Positions 10,379 to 18,265 of a stretch of 64,000 nucleotides of DNA are shown piece by piece (position 1 is the stretch's first letter; each line of letters opens with the position of its first letter). The stretch comes from Xylophilus rhododendri (lineage in GTDB: Bacteria > Pseudomonadota > Gammaproteobacteria > Burkholderiales > Burkholderiaceae_C): positions 1,550,001-1,614,000 of the forward strand of contig NZ_CP047650.1 of NCBI RefSeq assembly GCF_009906855.1. The letters are read 5' to 3'. Under the pieces are notes generated by a model, which saw nothing but the letters and a program-made list of their open reading frames with translations, was not told the origin of the DNA and did not search any database. The translations under genes and the position numbers were made by a program.

Positions 10379-11170
10379 ATGGACCTGGGTCTGCGCGGAA
10401 AAGTCGTCGTCATCACCGGACCGGCCAAGGGCCTGGGCCCGGCCATCACACGGGCCTTCGCCCAGGAAGGCTGCAAGCTGGTGCTGGCCAGCCGCGACCT
10501 CGAAGCGATCGAGTCGGTGGTGATGAGCGTGGAGGGCATGGGCGCCAGCGCCCTGCCGGTGCGCTGCGACGTCACCAACCCCAACGAGACCGACCGCATG
10601 GCCGAGCTGGCGGTGCAGCGCTTCGGCCAGATCGACGCGCTGATCAACGTGGCCAGCGATACCGGCCCGATCGGCGACGCCACCTGGAACACCTCGCCGA
10701 TGGAGTTCGAGCACACGATGCAGGTCAACCTGCTGGGCTGCTTCAACACCATGCGGGCGGTGCTGCCGCGCATGATCGCGCGGCGCTACGGCAAGGTGGT
10801 GAACGTGGGCGGCACCTACGGCATGCGCGGGCGCGCCGGGCGCATGGCGTATTCGGCCTCCAAGTGGGGGCTGCGCGGGGTGACCAAGTCGGCCGCGCTG
10901 GAGGCCGGGCCCTACAACATCAATGTGAACTTCGTGGCGCCGGGCATGGTGGACGACGAGCATTTCCGCCGCAAGTGGATCCCCGAGGCGATGCAGAAGT
11001 TCGGCATAGACGCCCGGCAGGCCGAGGAGCGCCACGCCGAGGAATACGCCATGCGCCGCATCAGCACCGACATGGACGTGGCCAATGCCTGCCTGTTCCT
11101 GTGCTCGGACGTGGCGCGGCAGATCACCGGGGTGGACCTGCCGGTGGACGGCGGCTGGGCCGCGCTGTGA
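10379..11170 (+). CDS. short-chain dehydrogenase/reductase, module 1
   Basis: NAD(P)-dependent Rossmann-fold protein of 263 residues. The cofactor loop reads TGPAKGLG at residues 13-20 in place of the usual TGxxxGIG. The active-site Tyr158 and Lys162 (YSASK) are present, but the residue 13 before Tyr, normally Ser, is Gly145 with Thr146 beside it. ATG 10379 was chosen because the family starts MDLGLRGKVVVITG; longer in-frame starts add an unlikely leader. It overlaps the next amidohydrolase by four bases (GTGA) and so is co-translated with it. It is very similar to the SDR at 13681. A biosynthetic or catabolic keto/alcohol substrate cannot be named. Confidence 0.9.
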   Translation: MDLGLRGKVVVITGPAKGLGPAITRAFAQEGCKLVLASRDLEAIESVVMSVEGMGASALPVRCDVTNPNETDRMAELAVQRFGQIDALINVASDTGPIGDATWNTSPMEFEHTMQVNLLGCFNTMRAVLPRMIARRYGKVVNVGGTYGMRGRAGRMAYSASKWGLRGVTKSAALEAGPYNINVNFVAPGMVDDEHFRRKWIPEAMQKFGIDARQAEERHAEEYAMRRISTDMDVANACLFLCSDVARQITGVDLPVDGGWAAL

Positions 11171-12615
11171 GCCTGCCGCTGCGGACGGTGGAGGTCGCCG
11201 GGGTGTATGCGCGGCCCGGCGTAGAGCCGCCGCTGGGGCCGTCGCGGCTGCATCTGCAAGACGGCCGCATCGCGCGCATCGAGCCCCTGGCGCAGCTGCC
11301 GCCCGAGGCCCGCCACCGCATCGCCCTGCCCGCCCCCTGCAACGCCCACGACCATGGCCGCGGCCTGCGCACCCTGGCCTTCGGCGCCTGCGACCAGTCC
11401 CTCGAACTGTGGTTGCCCGCGCTCGCGCGCGAGCCGAAGGTGGACCCCTACCTGCGCGCCGCCGTCGGCTTCGCCCGCATGGCCGAAGGCGGCGTGGCCC
11501 TGGCCAACCACTGCCACAACACGCAGGACGGCCGGGCCCTGCTGCAGGAGGCCGAGGCCGTCTCGCGCGCGGCGCGCGACGTGGGCGTGCGCATCGCCTT
11601 CGCCGTGCCCTTCGCCGGCCGCAATTCGGTGGTCTATGGCCCGCTGGAGCCCCTGCTCGCCCACCTGCCGCACGGCGACCACGAACGGCTGCGCCGCATG
11701 CGCCAGCCGACCCGCACGCTGGCCGAGAACCTGGCCCTGGTCGAGGCCATCGCCGCACTGGAGCACGAGGGCTTCCAGGTGCAGTACGGCCCGGTCGGCC
11801 CGCAGTGGGTGGATGACGAGGCCATGGCCGCCATCGCCCGCGCCAGCGCCGACAGCGGCCGGCGGGTGCACATGCATCTCTTCGAGACCCAGCGCCAGCG
11901 CCGGTGGGCCGATGCCGAATACAAAGGCGGCCTGCTGGGCCACCTCGATGCCATCGGCCTGCTCTCGCCCCGCCTCACCCTGGCCCATGCGGTGTGGCTG
12001 GACGAGGCCGACTGCGCCCTGCTGGCCGAGCGCGGCGTGACGGTCAGCGCCAATGTGTCCTCCAACCTGCGCCTGCGCTCGGGCATGCCGGCCTTTGGCC
12101 GCTGGCTCGACGCCGGCCTGCGTTTCGGCCTGGGCCTGGACGGCATGAGCCTGGACGACGACGAAGACATGCTGCGCGAGACGCGCCTGGCCTGGCACCA
12201 GCTGCAGGCCAGCGACCGGCAGGACCGGTTCCAGCCCGCGCAACTCTTCCAGGCCCTGTGCGTGGACGGCCGCCGCAGCATCGTGGGCGAGGACGGCGGC
12301 GGTGTGCTGCAAACCGGTGCGCCGGCCGACATGCTGGTGCTGGACACGCAGCAAATCGTGCGCGACCGCATCGCCCCGGATGCGCCCGAGCTGCTGGAAC
12401 TGGTGCTGGCCCGCGCCACCAAGGCCCACATCCACCAGCTGTGGGTGCGCGGCCGCTGCATCGTGTCGGACGCGGCCTGCGCCTCGGTGGACCTGCCCTC
12501 GCTGGAAGCCGCGCTGCTGGACGACGCCCGCGCCCGCCATGCCGCCGAGCCGCCCGACGCACCCGCCATCGCGCGGCTGCAGCGCGCGCTGCGCATGCAC
12601 CTGGGCTGCTGCTAG
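11167..12615 (+). CDS. amidohydrolase-superfamily metal-dependent hydrolase, module 1
   Basis: Enzyme of 482 residues in the cytosine-deaminase/AtzB-TrzA-like branch. The metal pair is His61-Asp-His63 (CNAHDHGRG), followed by VHMHLFE, LAHAVWLDEAD and GLDGMSLDDDED, the expected later His and Asp ligands. The start is GTG 11167 inside the SDR stop (GTGA overlap); no other start fits the family alignment. Members deaminate or hydrolyse C-N bonds in rings such as guanine or s-triazines. It is a clear relative of the amidohydrolase at 45700-47220 (shared LELW, VHMHLxET and AHAVWL segments). The true substrate is unknown. Confidence 0.87.
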   Translation: MSLPLRTVEVAGVYARPGVEPPLGPSRLHLQDGRIARIEPLAQLPPEARHRIALPAPCNAHDHGRGLRTLAFGACDQSLELWLPALAREPKVDPYLRAAVGFARMAEGGVALANHCHNTQDGRALLQEAEAVSRAARDVGVRIAFAVPFAGRNSVVYGPLEPLLAHLPHGDHERLRRMRQPTRTLAENLALVEAIAALEHEGFQVQYGPVGPQWVDDEAMAAIARASADSGRRVHMHLFETQRQRRWADAEYKGGLLGHLDAIGLLSPRLTLAHAVWLDEADCALLAERGVTVSANVSSNLRLRSGMPAFGRWLDAGLRFGLGLDGMSLDDDEDMLRETRLAWHQLQASDRQDRFQPAQLFQALCVDGRRSIVGEDGGGVLQTGAPADMLVLDTQQIVRDRIAPDAPELLELVLARATKAHIHQLWVRGRCIVSDAACASVDLPSLEAALLDDARARHAAEPPDAPAIARLQRALRMHLGCC

Positions 12616-13505
12616 ATCGCCTGCAGTGCGTGGATCAGGTGCTGCGCGAAGGCATGCGCCGCCACCGGCATCTGCCGGCCGCGCAAGGCCGCCAGCATCA
12701 GCCGGCCGCGCGGAAAGCCCCGGTCCTCGATCTCCTTGACCACCAGGTCCTCCCGCTCGGTCACCGCGCCGATGCGGATCTGGAAACTCAGCGTGTCGTC
12801 ATGGTGCAGGCAGGCGCGCAGGAACTCGAAGCTGTTGCTCTCGATGGCCGGCCGCAGCTTGATCGAGCTGCCGACCAGGAAGCGGTCCAGCATCTGGCGG
12901 CCGCCCAGTTCGGGGCTGGGCAGGGCGATGGGATAGTCGGTGCAGTCGCGCAGCCGCAGGCCGCCGGCACGCCGGGCCAGCGGATGGCCGCGATGCATCA
13001 GGCAGACCAGGCGCTGCTCGATCTCGGCCAGGCTTTCCACATCCGGCTCCGGCGCGAGGTTGAAGACCAGGGCCAGGTCGGCCTCGTAGGCGCGCAGCCG
13101 CTCCAGCGCCTGCAGGTGGTCGCCCACCCGCACCTGGAAGGCCACCAGCGGATGCTGCCTGCGAAATGCGGCCACCGCGTCCGGCAGGAAGAACGGCGCC
13201 AGCGCCTGGCTGGCCACCAGCCGCACGCTGCCGCGCCGCAGGCCGTGCAGTTCCTCGATCTGCGAACGCACCTGGTCGAGCTGCGAGGAACGGTCGCGGA
13301 TATAGCGCACGAAGAGTTCGCCGGCCGCCGTCAGCCGCATGCCGCGCGGCAGGCGTTCGAACAGCGGCGTGCCCAGTTCCTCCTCGATGTCCTGCACCCG
13401 CCGGTTGACCGCCGAGGCGGCCACGTGCAGGCGCTCGGCCGCCTGGCGGATCGAGCCGCTGCGGGCCACTTCGTCGATGTAGCGGAGGAATCTCAGGTGG
13501 TTCAT
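12612..13505 (-). CDS. LysR-family regulator, module 2
   Basis: Transcription factor of 297 residues starting at ATG 13505, the only start that gives the standard N-terminus (MNHLRFLRYIDEVARSGSIRQAAERLHVAASAVNRRVQDIEEELG). Winged helix-turn-helix at residues 4-60, then the effector-binding domain. It lies divergent from the SDR gene at 13681 over 175 bases and tail to tail with the module 1 amidohydrolase, sharing the four bases CTAG at 12612-12615 as stop codons on both strands. It is the paralogue of the LysR at 9193. It probably regulates 13681-16343. Confidence 0.92.
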   Translation of the reverse strand: MNHLRFLRYIDEVARSGSIRQAAERLHVAASAVNRRVQDIEEELGTPLFERLPRGMRLTAAGELFVRYIRDRSSQLDQVRSQIEELHGLRRGSVRLVASQALAPFFLPDAVAAFRRQHPLVAFQVRVGDHLQALERLRAYEADLALVFNLAPEPDVESLAEIEQRLVCLMHRGHPLARRAGGLRLRDCTDYPIALPSPELGGRQMLDRFLVGSSIKLRPAIESNSFEFLRACLHHDDTLSFQIRIGAVTEREDLVVKEIEDRGFPRGRLMLAALRGRQMPVAAHAFAQHLIHALQAI

Positions 13506-13680
13506 GGGCGGCGTGGAGGTGCTGGTCGGACTGCTGCCGTAACAGCATCGCATGGTACGTAAATCGGCATGGACCGGCAACGCTTTCTGGCATGTCGCCT
13601 GCGTGCTTCCGGCCGCACGGAAGGCGCCGCACCGACATGGCGCGGCGCCTGCCCCAGAACCCCGCAGCAAAGGATTTGCC

Positions 13681-14472
13681 ATGGATCTCAAACTCAAGAA
13701 CAAGGTGGTCGTGATCACCGGCCCGGCCAAGGGCATGGGCCGCGGCGTGACGCTGGCCTTCGCCCACGAGGGCGCGAAACTGGTGCTGGCCGGGCGCGAT
13801 ACCACCGCCATCGAACCGGTGGCCGCCGAGGTGCGCGCCCTCGGCTCGGAAGCCATCGTGGTGCCCTGCGACCTGACCCAGGGCACGCAGACCGAGGCCC
13901 TGGCCGCCACCGCGCTCAAGGCCTTCGGCCGCATCGACGTGCTGGTCAACGTGGCCGGCGGCTCCGGCCCCATCGGCCGCACCGGCTGGGAGACCACCAC
14001 GGCCGAGTTCAACGAGATCGTCGAACTCAATATGACCGGCTGCTTCAACACCATGCGTGCGGTGCTGCCGGCCATGATCAAGCAGGAGGGCGGCAAGATC
14101 GTCAACGTGGGCGGCACCTTCGGCATGCGCGGGCGCGCGGGGCGGGCGGCGTACTCGGCCTCCAAGTGGGGCCTGCGCGGCATCACCAAGAGCTTCGCGC
14201 TGGAGGCCGGCGCGCACAACGTCAACGTGAACTGCGTGGCGCCCGGCATGGTGGACGGCCCGCGCTTTCGCGAGAAGGTCTGCGCCAACATGGCCGAGAA
14301 GCTGGGCATCACGCTGAAGGAGGCCATGGCGCGGCATGCGGCCGACTACGCACTCAAACGCGTCTCCACCGATGCCGACATCGCCAACGCCTGCCTGTTC
14401 CTGGCCAGCGAGGTCTCGCGCCAGATCACCGGCGCCGACCTGGCGGTGGACGGCGGCTGGGCCTCCCTCTGA
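13681..14472 (+). CDS. short-chain dehydrogenase/reductase, module 2
   Basis: Same length (263 residues) and design as the SDR at 10379: TGPAKGMG cofactor loop at residues 13-20, YSASKWGLRG active site with Tyr and Lys, and the NVGGTFGMRGRAGR stretch in which the usual catalytic Ser is again Gly-Thr. The C-terminal AVDGGWASL ending is standard for the family. ATG 13681 directly precedes the conserved LKLKNKVVVITG. It is the first gene of a unit with the cyclic amidohydrolase (30 bases downstream) and the DUF3830 protein. The shared loss of Ser in both copies suggests a subfamily property, not random decay. Confidence 0.9.
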   Translation: MDLKLKNKVVVITGPAKGMGRGVTLAFAHEGAKLVLAGRDTTAIEPVAAEVRALGSEAIVVPCDLTQGTQTEALAATALKAFGRIDVLVNVAGGSGPIGRTGWETTTAEFNEIVELNMTGCFNTMRAVLPAMIKQEGGKIVNVGGTFGMRGRAGRAAYSASKWGLRGITKSFALEAGAHNVNVNCVAPGMVDGPRFREKVCANMAEKLGITLKEAMARHAADYALKRVSTDADIANACLFLASEVSRQITGADLAVDGGWASL

Positions 14473-14502
14473 CAACCCGTTTTCCCCGAGAGTAGACCCC
14501 CC

Positions 14503-15921
14503 ATGAAAGAAGTAGACCTCGTCATCCGCGGCGCCAGCGTGGTGTCGCCCGACCAGATCATCCAGGCCTCGGTGGCCATCGCCGGCGAACGCATCGTGGC
14601 CGTGGGCCACGACGACCTGATGCCGCCCGCCCGCGAGGAGATGCGCGCCGACGGCCTCTTCCTGCTGCCCGGCGCCATCGACAGCCATGTGCATTTCCGC
14701 GACCCCGGCTATCCCAACAAGGAGACCTGGAAGACCGGCTCGGCCGCCGCTGCCTGCGGCGGCGTGACCACCGTCTTCGAGATGCCCAACACCCATCCGC
14801 CGACCGGCACCGTCGAGGCCCTGCGCATCAAGCAGAAGGCGGCCGAGTCCTCCTATGTGGACTTCGGCATCCACGGCCTGCTGGGCGACGACTCGGTGCA
14901 CCGGCTCGAAGAGCTGCTCGATGCCGGCGTGACCAGCTTCAAGGCCTTTGTCGGCAACACCTTCGGCAACCTGCCCGCGCCCACCGACGGTGCGCTACTC
15001 GAAGGCTTCGAGACCCTGGCGCCGCTGGGCATCCGCACCGTGGTGCATGCCGAGAACTCGTCCATCCTGCTGCGCCGCCAGCAGCGCATGCAGGAGGCCG
15101 GCCGCACCGACACCCTGGCCCACCTGGCGGCCCGCCCCGCCATCGCCGAGATCGAGGCGATCAACCGGGTGCTGACCCTGGCCGAATGGACCGGCGCGCG
15201 GGTGCACATCGCCCACCACAGCGCGGCCGATTCGCTCTACCTGCTGCGCGAGTTCAAGCGGCGCGGCGTGGACGTGACCGCCGAGACCTGCCCCCAATAC
15301 CTGCTGCTCAACACCGAGGACATGCTGAAGCTCGGCGGCATCCTGCGGGTGAACCCGCCGATCCGCGAGCCGCGCCACAACCAGCCCCTGTGGGACGCGC
15401 TGATGGACGGCACCATCGACATGATCGCCACTGACCACGCGCCCCACACGCCCGAGGAGAAGACCCGCGAGAACATCTGGGACTGCGACTGCGGCTTCCC
15501 CGGCGTGGAGACCCAGATGGCGCTGATGCTGACCGAGGTGAACCGCGGACGTGCCTCCCTGATGGACTATGTGCGCTGGAGCGCGGTGGCCCCCGCCAAG
15601 GCCTGGGGCCTGTACGGCACCAAGGGCGTGATCGCGCCGGGCGCGCATGCCGACATCGCCATCGTGGACATGGCGCGCAGCGGCACGCTGTCGCAGAACC
15701 GGCTGCAGAGCATCAGCAAGATCTCGCCCTGGAACGGGCGTGCGGTGCAGGGCTATCCGCTGCACACCCTGGTGCGCGGCCGCTTCGTGATGCGCGAGGG
15801 CAAGCTGGTGGCGGACGCCGCCGGCTGGGGCCGCTCGGTCAAGGGCATACAGGCCATGCCCACGCCGAAACCGCGCAACACCGAGCACTACCTGGGCGCC
15901 GTGCTGGAGACGCCGCTGTGA
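14503..15921 (+). CDS. dihydroorotase/allantoinase/hydantoinase-family cyclic amidohydrolase
   Basis: Cyclic amidase of 472 residues with the full binuclear metal set: His62 and His64 (DSHVHFRDPG), the carboxylated Lys147 (SFKAFVGNT), His180 (VVHAEN), His236/237 (VHIAHHS) and catalytic Asp309 (MIATDHAPHT). This is the type I dihydroorotase/allantoinase pattern. The region MPNTHPPT and the late NRLQSISKISPWNG, which resembles the allantoinase SKxSPY/W-G motif, favour allantoinase or hydantoinase over pyrimidine synthesis, and pyrC-type neighbours are absent. It is co-transcribed with an SDR and a DUF3830 gene. The ring opened in vivo is unknown. Confidence 0.87.
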   Translation: MKEVDLVIRGASVVSPDQIIQASVAIAGERIVAVGHDDLMPPAREEMRADGLFLLPGAIDSHVHFRDPGYPNKETWKTGSAAAACGGVTTVFEMPNTHPPTGTVEALRIKQKAAESSYVDFGIHGLLGDDSVHRLEELLDAGVTSFKAFVGNTFGNLPAPTDGALLEGFETLAPLGIRTVVHAENSSILLRRQQRMQEAGRTDTLAHLAARPAIAEIEAINRVLTLAEWTGARVHIAHHSAADSLYLLREFKRRGVDVTAETCPQYLLLNTEDMLKLGGILRVNPPIREPRHNQPLWDALMDGTIDMIATDHAPHTPEEKTRENIWDCDCGFPGVETQMALMLTEVNRGRASLMDYVRWSAVAPAKAWGLYGTKGVIAPGAHADIAIVDMARSGTLSQNRLQSISKISPWNGRAVQGYPLHTLVRGRFVMREGKLVADAAGWGRSVKGIQAMPTPKPRNTEHYLGAVLETPL

Positions 15922-16343
15922 GCCGCATCCGCATCACCGCCGGGTCCCTGGTCTTCATCGCCGAAACGCATCCCGATGCACCGCGCACCGTGGCCGCCTT
16001 CCTGCAGCTGCTGCCCTACCGGCAGAAGCTGATCCATGTGCGCTGGAGCGGCGAGGCCTGCTGGGTGCCGCTGGGCGAGTTCCGGCTGCTTCACGAAGGC
16101 GAGCCGGTGGGTTTCGAGAATCACACCAGCCATCCGTCCCGGGGCGACTTCCTGTTCTACCCCGGCGGCTACAGCGAGACCGAGATCATCCTGGCCTACG
16201 GCGGCTGCAGCTTCGCCAGCCGCATGGGGCCGCTGGCGGGCAACCATTTCCTGACCATCGTGGAAGGCCAGGAACAGCTGCCGGCGCTGGGCGAGCGGGT
16301 GTTGTGGCAGGGCGCGCAGGACGTGCTGTTCGAGCTGCTCTGA
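15918..16343 (+). CDS. DUF3830 family protein (cyclophilin-like fold)
   Basis: Small protein of 141 residues matching the DUF3830 pattern: FIAETHPDAPRTVAAFLQLLPY near the N-terminus, then RWSGEACWVPLGE, and the FYPGGYSETEIILAYGG core that ends ANHF-like (AGNHFLTIVEG). The family has a cyclophilin-like barrel and is repeatedly found beside amidohydrolases in proteobacteria; its role is not established. The start is GTG 15918, overlapping the preceding stop by four bases, so translation is coupled to the cyclic amidohydrolase. A role in handling the same substrate is inferred only from this. Confidence 0.85.
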   Translation: MSRIRITAGSLVFIAETHPDAPRTVAAFLQLLPYRQKLIHVRWSGEACWVPLGEFRLLHEGEPVGFENHTSHPSRGDFLFYPGGYSETEIILAYGGCSFASRMGPLAGNHFLTIVEGQEQLPALGERVLWQGAQDVLFELL

Positions 16344-16352
16344 GGCGCGACC

Positions 16353-17189
16353 TCAGCGCTGGGTCGGCGCGGCCACGGGTTTGGCCTTGGCCGCGGGCTG
16401 CTCGTCGAGCCGGCGCACCTCCACCTCCATGTCGGCGACCGACAGCGGCAGCTTGCCGTAGTCGGAGATGAAGGCCACGTCGGCCGCGTCACGACCGTAG
16501 GCCAGCACGATGCGGCCGCCGCGCGGCGCGGCCTGGGTGGCGTCGAAGGTGTACCAGCGCCCGCCCAGGAAGGCTTCGAACCAGGCGTGCAGGTCCATGG
16601 GATCGAGCTTCCACAGATAGCCCACCACCATGCGCGCCGGGATCTTCAACGCACGGCACAGGGACACACCCACATGCGCGAAATCGCGGCACACGCCCTG
16701 GCGCTTGGCCAGCGTGTCGCAGGCATCGGTGCTGGCATCGCTGGTGCCGTAGCGGTATTCGACGTTCTCGTGAATCCAGCGGGTGACCGCCTCGACCTGG
16801 CCGTAGCCGGGCGAGGCATCGCCCACGATCTTCCAGGCATGGTCCTCCATGCGGTCGCTGGGGCAGTACCGGCTGGGCAGCAGGTGGTGCAACACATCGT
16901 CGGGCAGCGTGGCCACCGGCTGCCAGGGAGCGCTGCGGTCCACCGCGATCTCGTCCTCGGTCATCACCTCCATCTCCACGGCCACCCGCATGCCGCCGGG
17001 CGGCACGGTGAAGCGCTGGCAGAGGTTGCCGAAGACATCGACGAATTCGGAACACGGCACCCAGGGTTCGAGCCGGTAACGCTCGGATTCGAGCCATTGC
17101 GCCAGGCCGCTTCTGGGCCGCAGGATGGCGACCACGGGGGTCGGATGGTTGACGTGGAGGGACAGGGCACAGGATGCGAAAAGCTTCAT
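16353..17189 (-). CDS. transglutaminase-like cysteine protease-fold protein (first of two)
   Basis: Protein of 278 residues with an N-terminal beta-rich Bact_transglu_N region and a transglutaminase-like core carrying the complete triad Cys167 (QGVCRDFAHV), His201 (MDLHAWFEAF) and Asp216 (YTFDATQ). Members act as peptidases or amide hydrolases more often than as crosslinkers. No export signal is convincing, so it is probably cytoplasmic. It is convergent with the DUF3830 gene, nine bases apart. A second protein of this family is at 28630-29496, and both share the LPSRYCPSD/MPSRFCPSD motif before the core. The substrate is unknown. Confidence 0.88.
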   Translation of the reverse strand: MKLFASCALSLHVNHPTPVVAILRPRSGLAQWLESERYRLEPWVPCSEFVDVFGNLCQRFTVPPGGMRVAVEMEVMTEDEIAVDRSAPWQPVATLPDDVLHHLLPSRYCPSDRMEDHAWKIVGDASPGYGQVEAVTRWIHENVEYRYGTSDASTDACDTLAKRQGVCRDFAHVGVSLCRALKIPARMVVGYLWKLDPMDLHAWFEAFLGGRWYTFDATQAAPRGGRIVLAYGRDAADVAFISDYGKLPLSVADMEVEVRRLDEQPAAKAKPVAAPTQR

Positions 17190-17250
17190 GCGCCGACTGT
17201 GCCCGGCAAACGGACCGGCGGCGGTCGGACAAGGGCACGACCGGTGTCGG

Positions 17251-18159
17251 TCAGGCGCTCAAGTCGACGTGCTGGACCAGGTAGTCGAGCAGCACACGCA
17301 CCCGCAGCGGCACATAGCCGCCCTGCCCCAGGTACACCGCATGCACCTCCTCGACATCGCCCGGATTGCAGCGTTCGAGCACCGGCCGCAGGCGGCCCGC
17401 CGCGATGTCCGCGCGCACCTGGAAGGCGGCCAGCCGTGCCAGCCCCAGCCCGGCCAGTGCCAGGGCGCGCAGGGCCTCGCCGTCGCCGGCCTGGGCGTTG
17501 CCGGTGACGGGCAGCACCAGATCCTCGCCGCCCTGGCGCAGCGGCCATCCGGCCTGCGCGCGCACGTAGTTCGGGCCGAGCAGGTTGTGCTTCGCAAGAT
17601 CCGCAGGCTTCTTCGGCAGGCCGTTCCTGTCCAGGTAGGCCGGGGCGCCCACGATGACCATGCGGGTGCCGCCGAGCTTGCGCGCCACCAGGGTGGAACT
17701 CTTCAGCGGCCCGGCACGCACCGCGACATCGGTGCGGTGCTCCAGGATGTCGACGACCTCGTCGGTCAGCACGATCTCGGCGCTCACCCCTGGGTACTGG
17801 GCCAGGAAGCCGGGCAGCAGCGGCAGCAAAAAGTGATGGCCGAAGGGCACGTTGGCATTGATGCGCAGCCGGCCCTGCGGCGCCGCGTTCTCGCTGGCGC
17901 AGCGTTCGGCGTCGGTCAGTTCGGCCAGGATGCGCACGCCGCGCTCGTAGAAGACGCAGCCTTCGGGCGTGAGCTGCAGCTGCCGCGTCGAGCGGTTCAC
18001 CAGCCGGGTGGCCAGACGCTGCTCCAGCCGCGCCACGAGTTTGCTGACGGCCGACGGCGTCATGCCGAAGGAGCGTGCGGCGGCCGAGAAGCCGCCGAGT
18101 TCGATGACACGGACGAACACTTCGAGTTCGCCGGAGCGGTTGGTTTCCAGCCGGGCCAT
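17251..18159 (-). CDS. LysR-family regulator (CrgA/DmlR-like subgroup)
   Basis: Transcription factor of 302 residues. The winged helix-turn-helix (ELEVFVRVIELGGFSAAARSFGMTPSAVSKLVARLEQRL) occupies residues 11-50 and the RLVNRSTRQLQLTPEG wing is typical of the large CrgA/DmlR/AaeR-like group found in dozens of copies in this bacterial order. The effector domain follows. It is divergent from the SGNH hydrolase gene at 18266 over 106 bases, which makes that gene its most likely target. No inducer can be suggested from sequence. Confidence 0.92.
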   Translation of the reverse strand: MARLETNRSGELEVFVRVIELGGFSAAARSFGMTPSAVSKLVARLEQRLATRLVNRSTRQLQLTPEGCVFYERGVRILAELTDAERCASENAAPQGRLRINANVPFGHHFLLPLLPGFLAQYPGVSAEIVLTDEVVDILEHRTDVAVRAGPLKSSTLVARKLGGTRMVIVGAPAYLDRNGLPKKPADLAKHNLLGPNYVRAQAGWPLRQGGEDLVLPVTGNAQAGDGEALRALALAGLGLARLAAFQVRADIAAGRLRPVLERCNPGDVEEVHAVYLGQGGYVPLRVRVLLDYLVQHVDLSA

Positions 18160-18265
18160 GGGTCGCGGTGAGATCGGCTCACAAATGATGTTCCGGCGGG
18201 AAGTCTAGTTCGATCCGGTCTTTCATTTCATCATCGGAAAAATCCAAGCTCCTGAATTCACCGAT

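Noticed and set aside
12799..14901. 700-codon open frame on the minus strand across the second LysR, SDR and cyclic amidohydrolase genes
   Set aside because: It overlaps three well-supported genes, has Gly/His/Arg-rich low-complexity translation and no start context.
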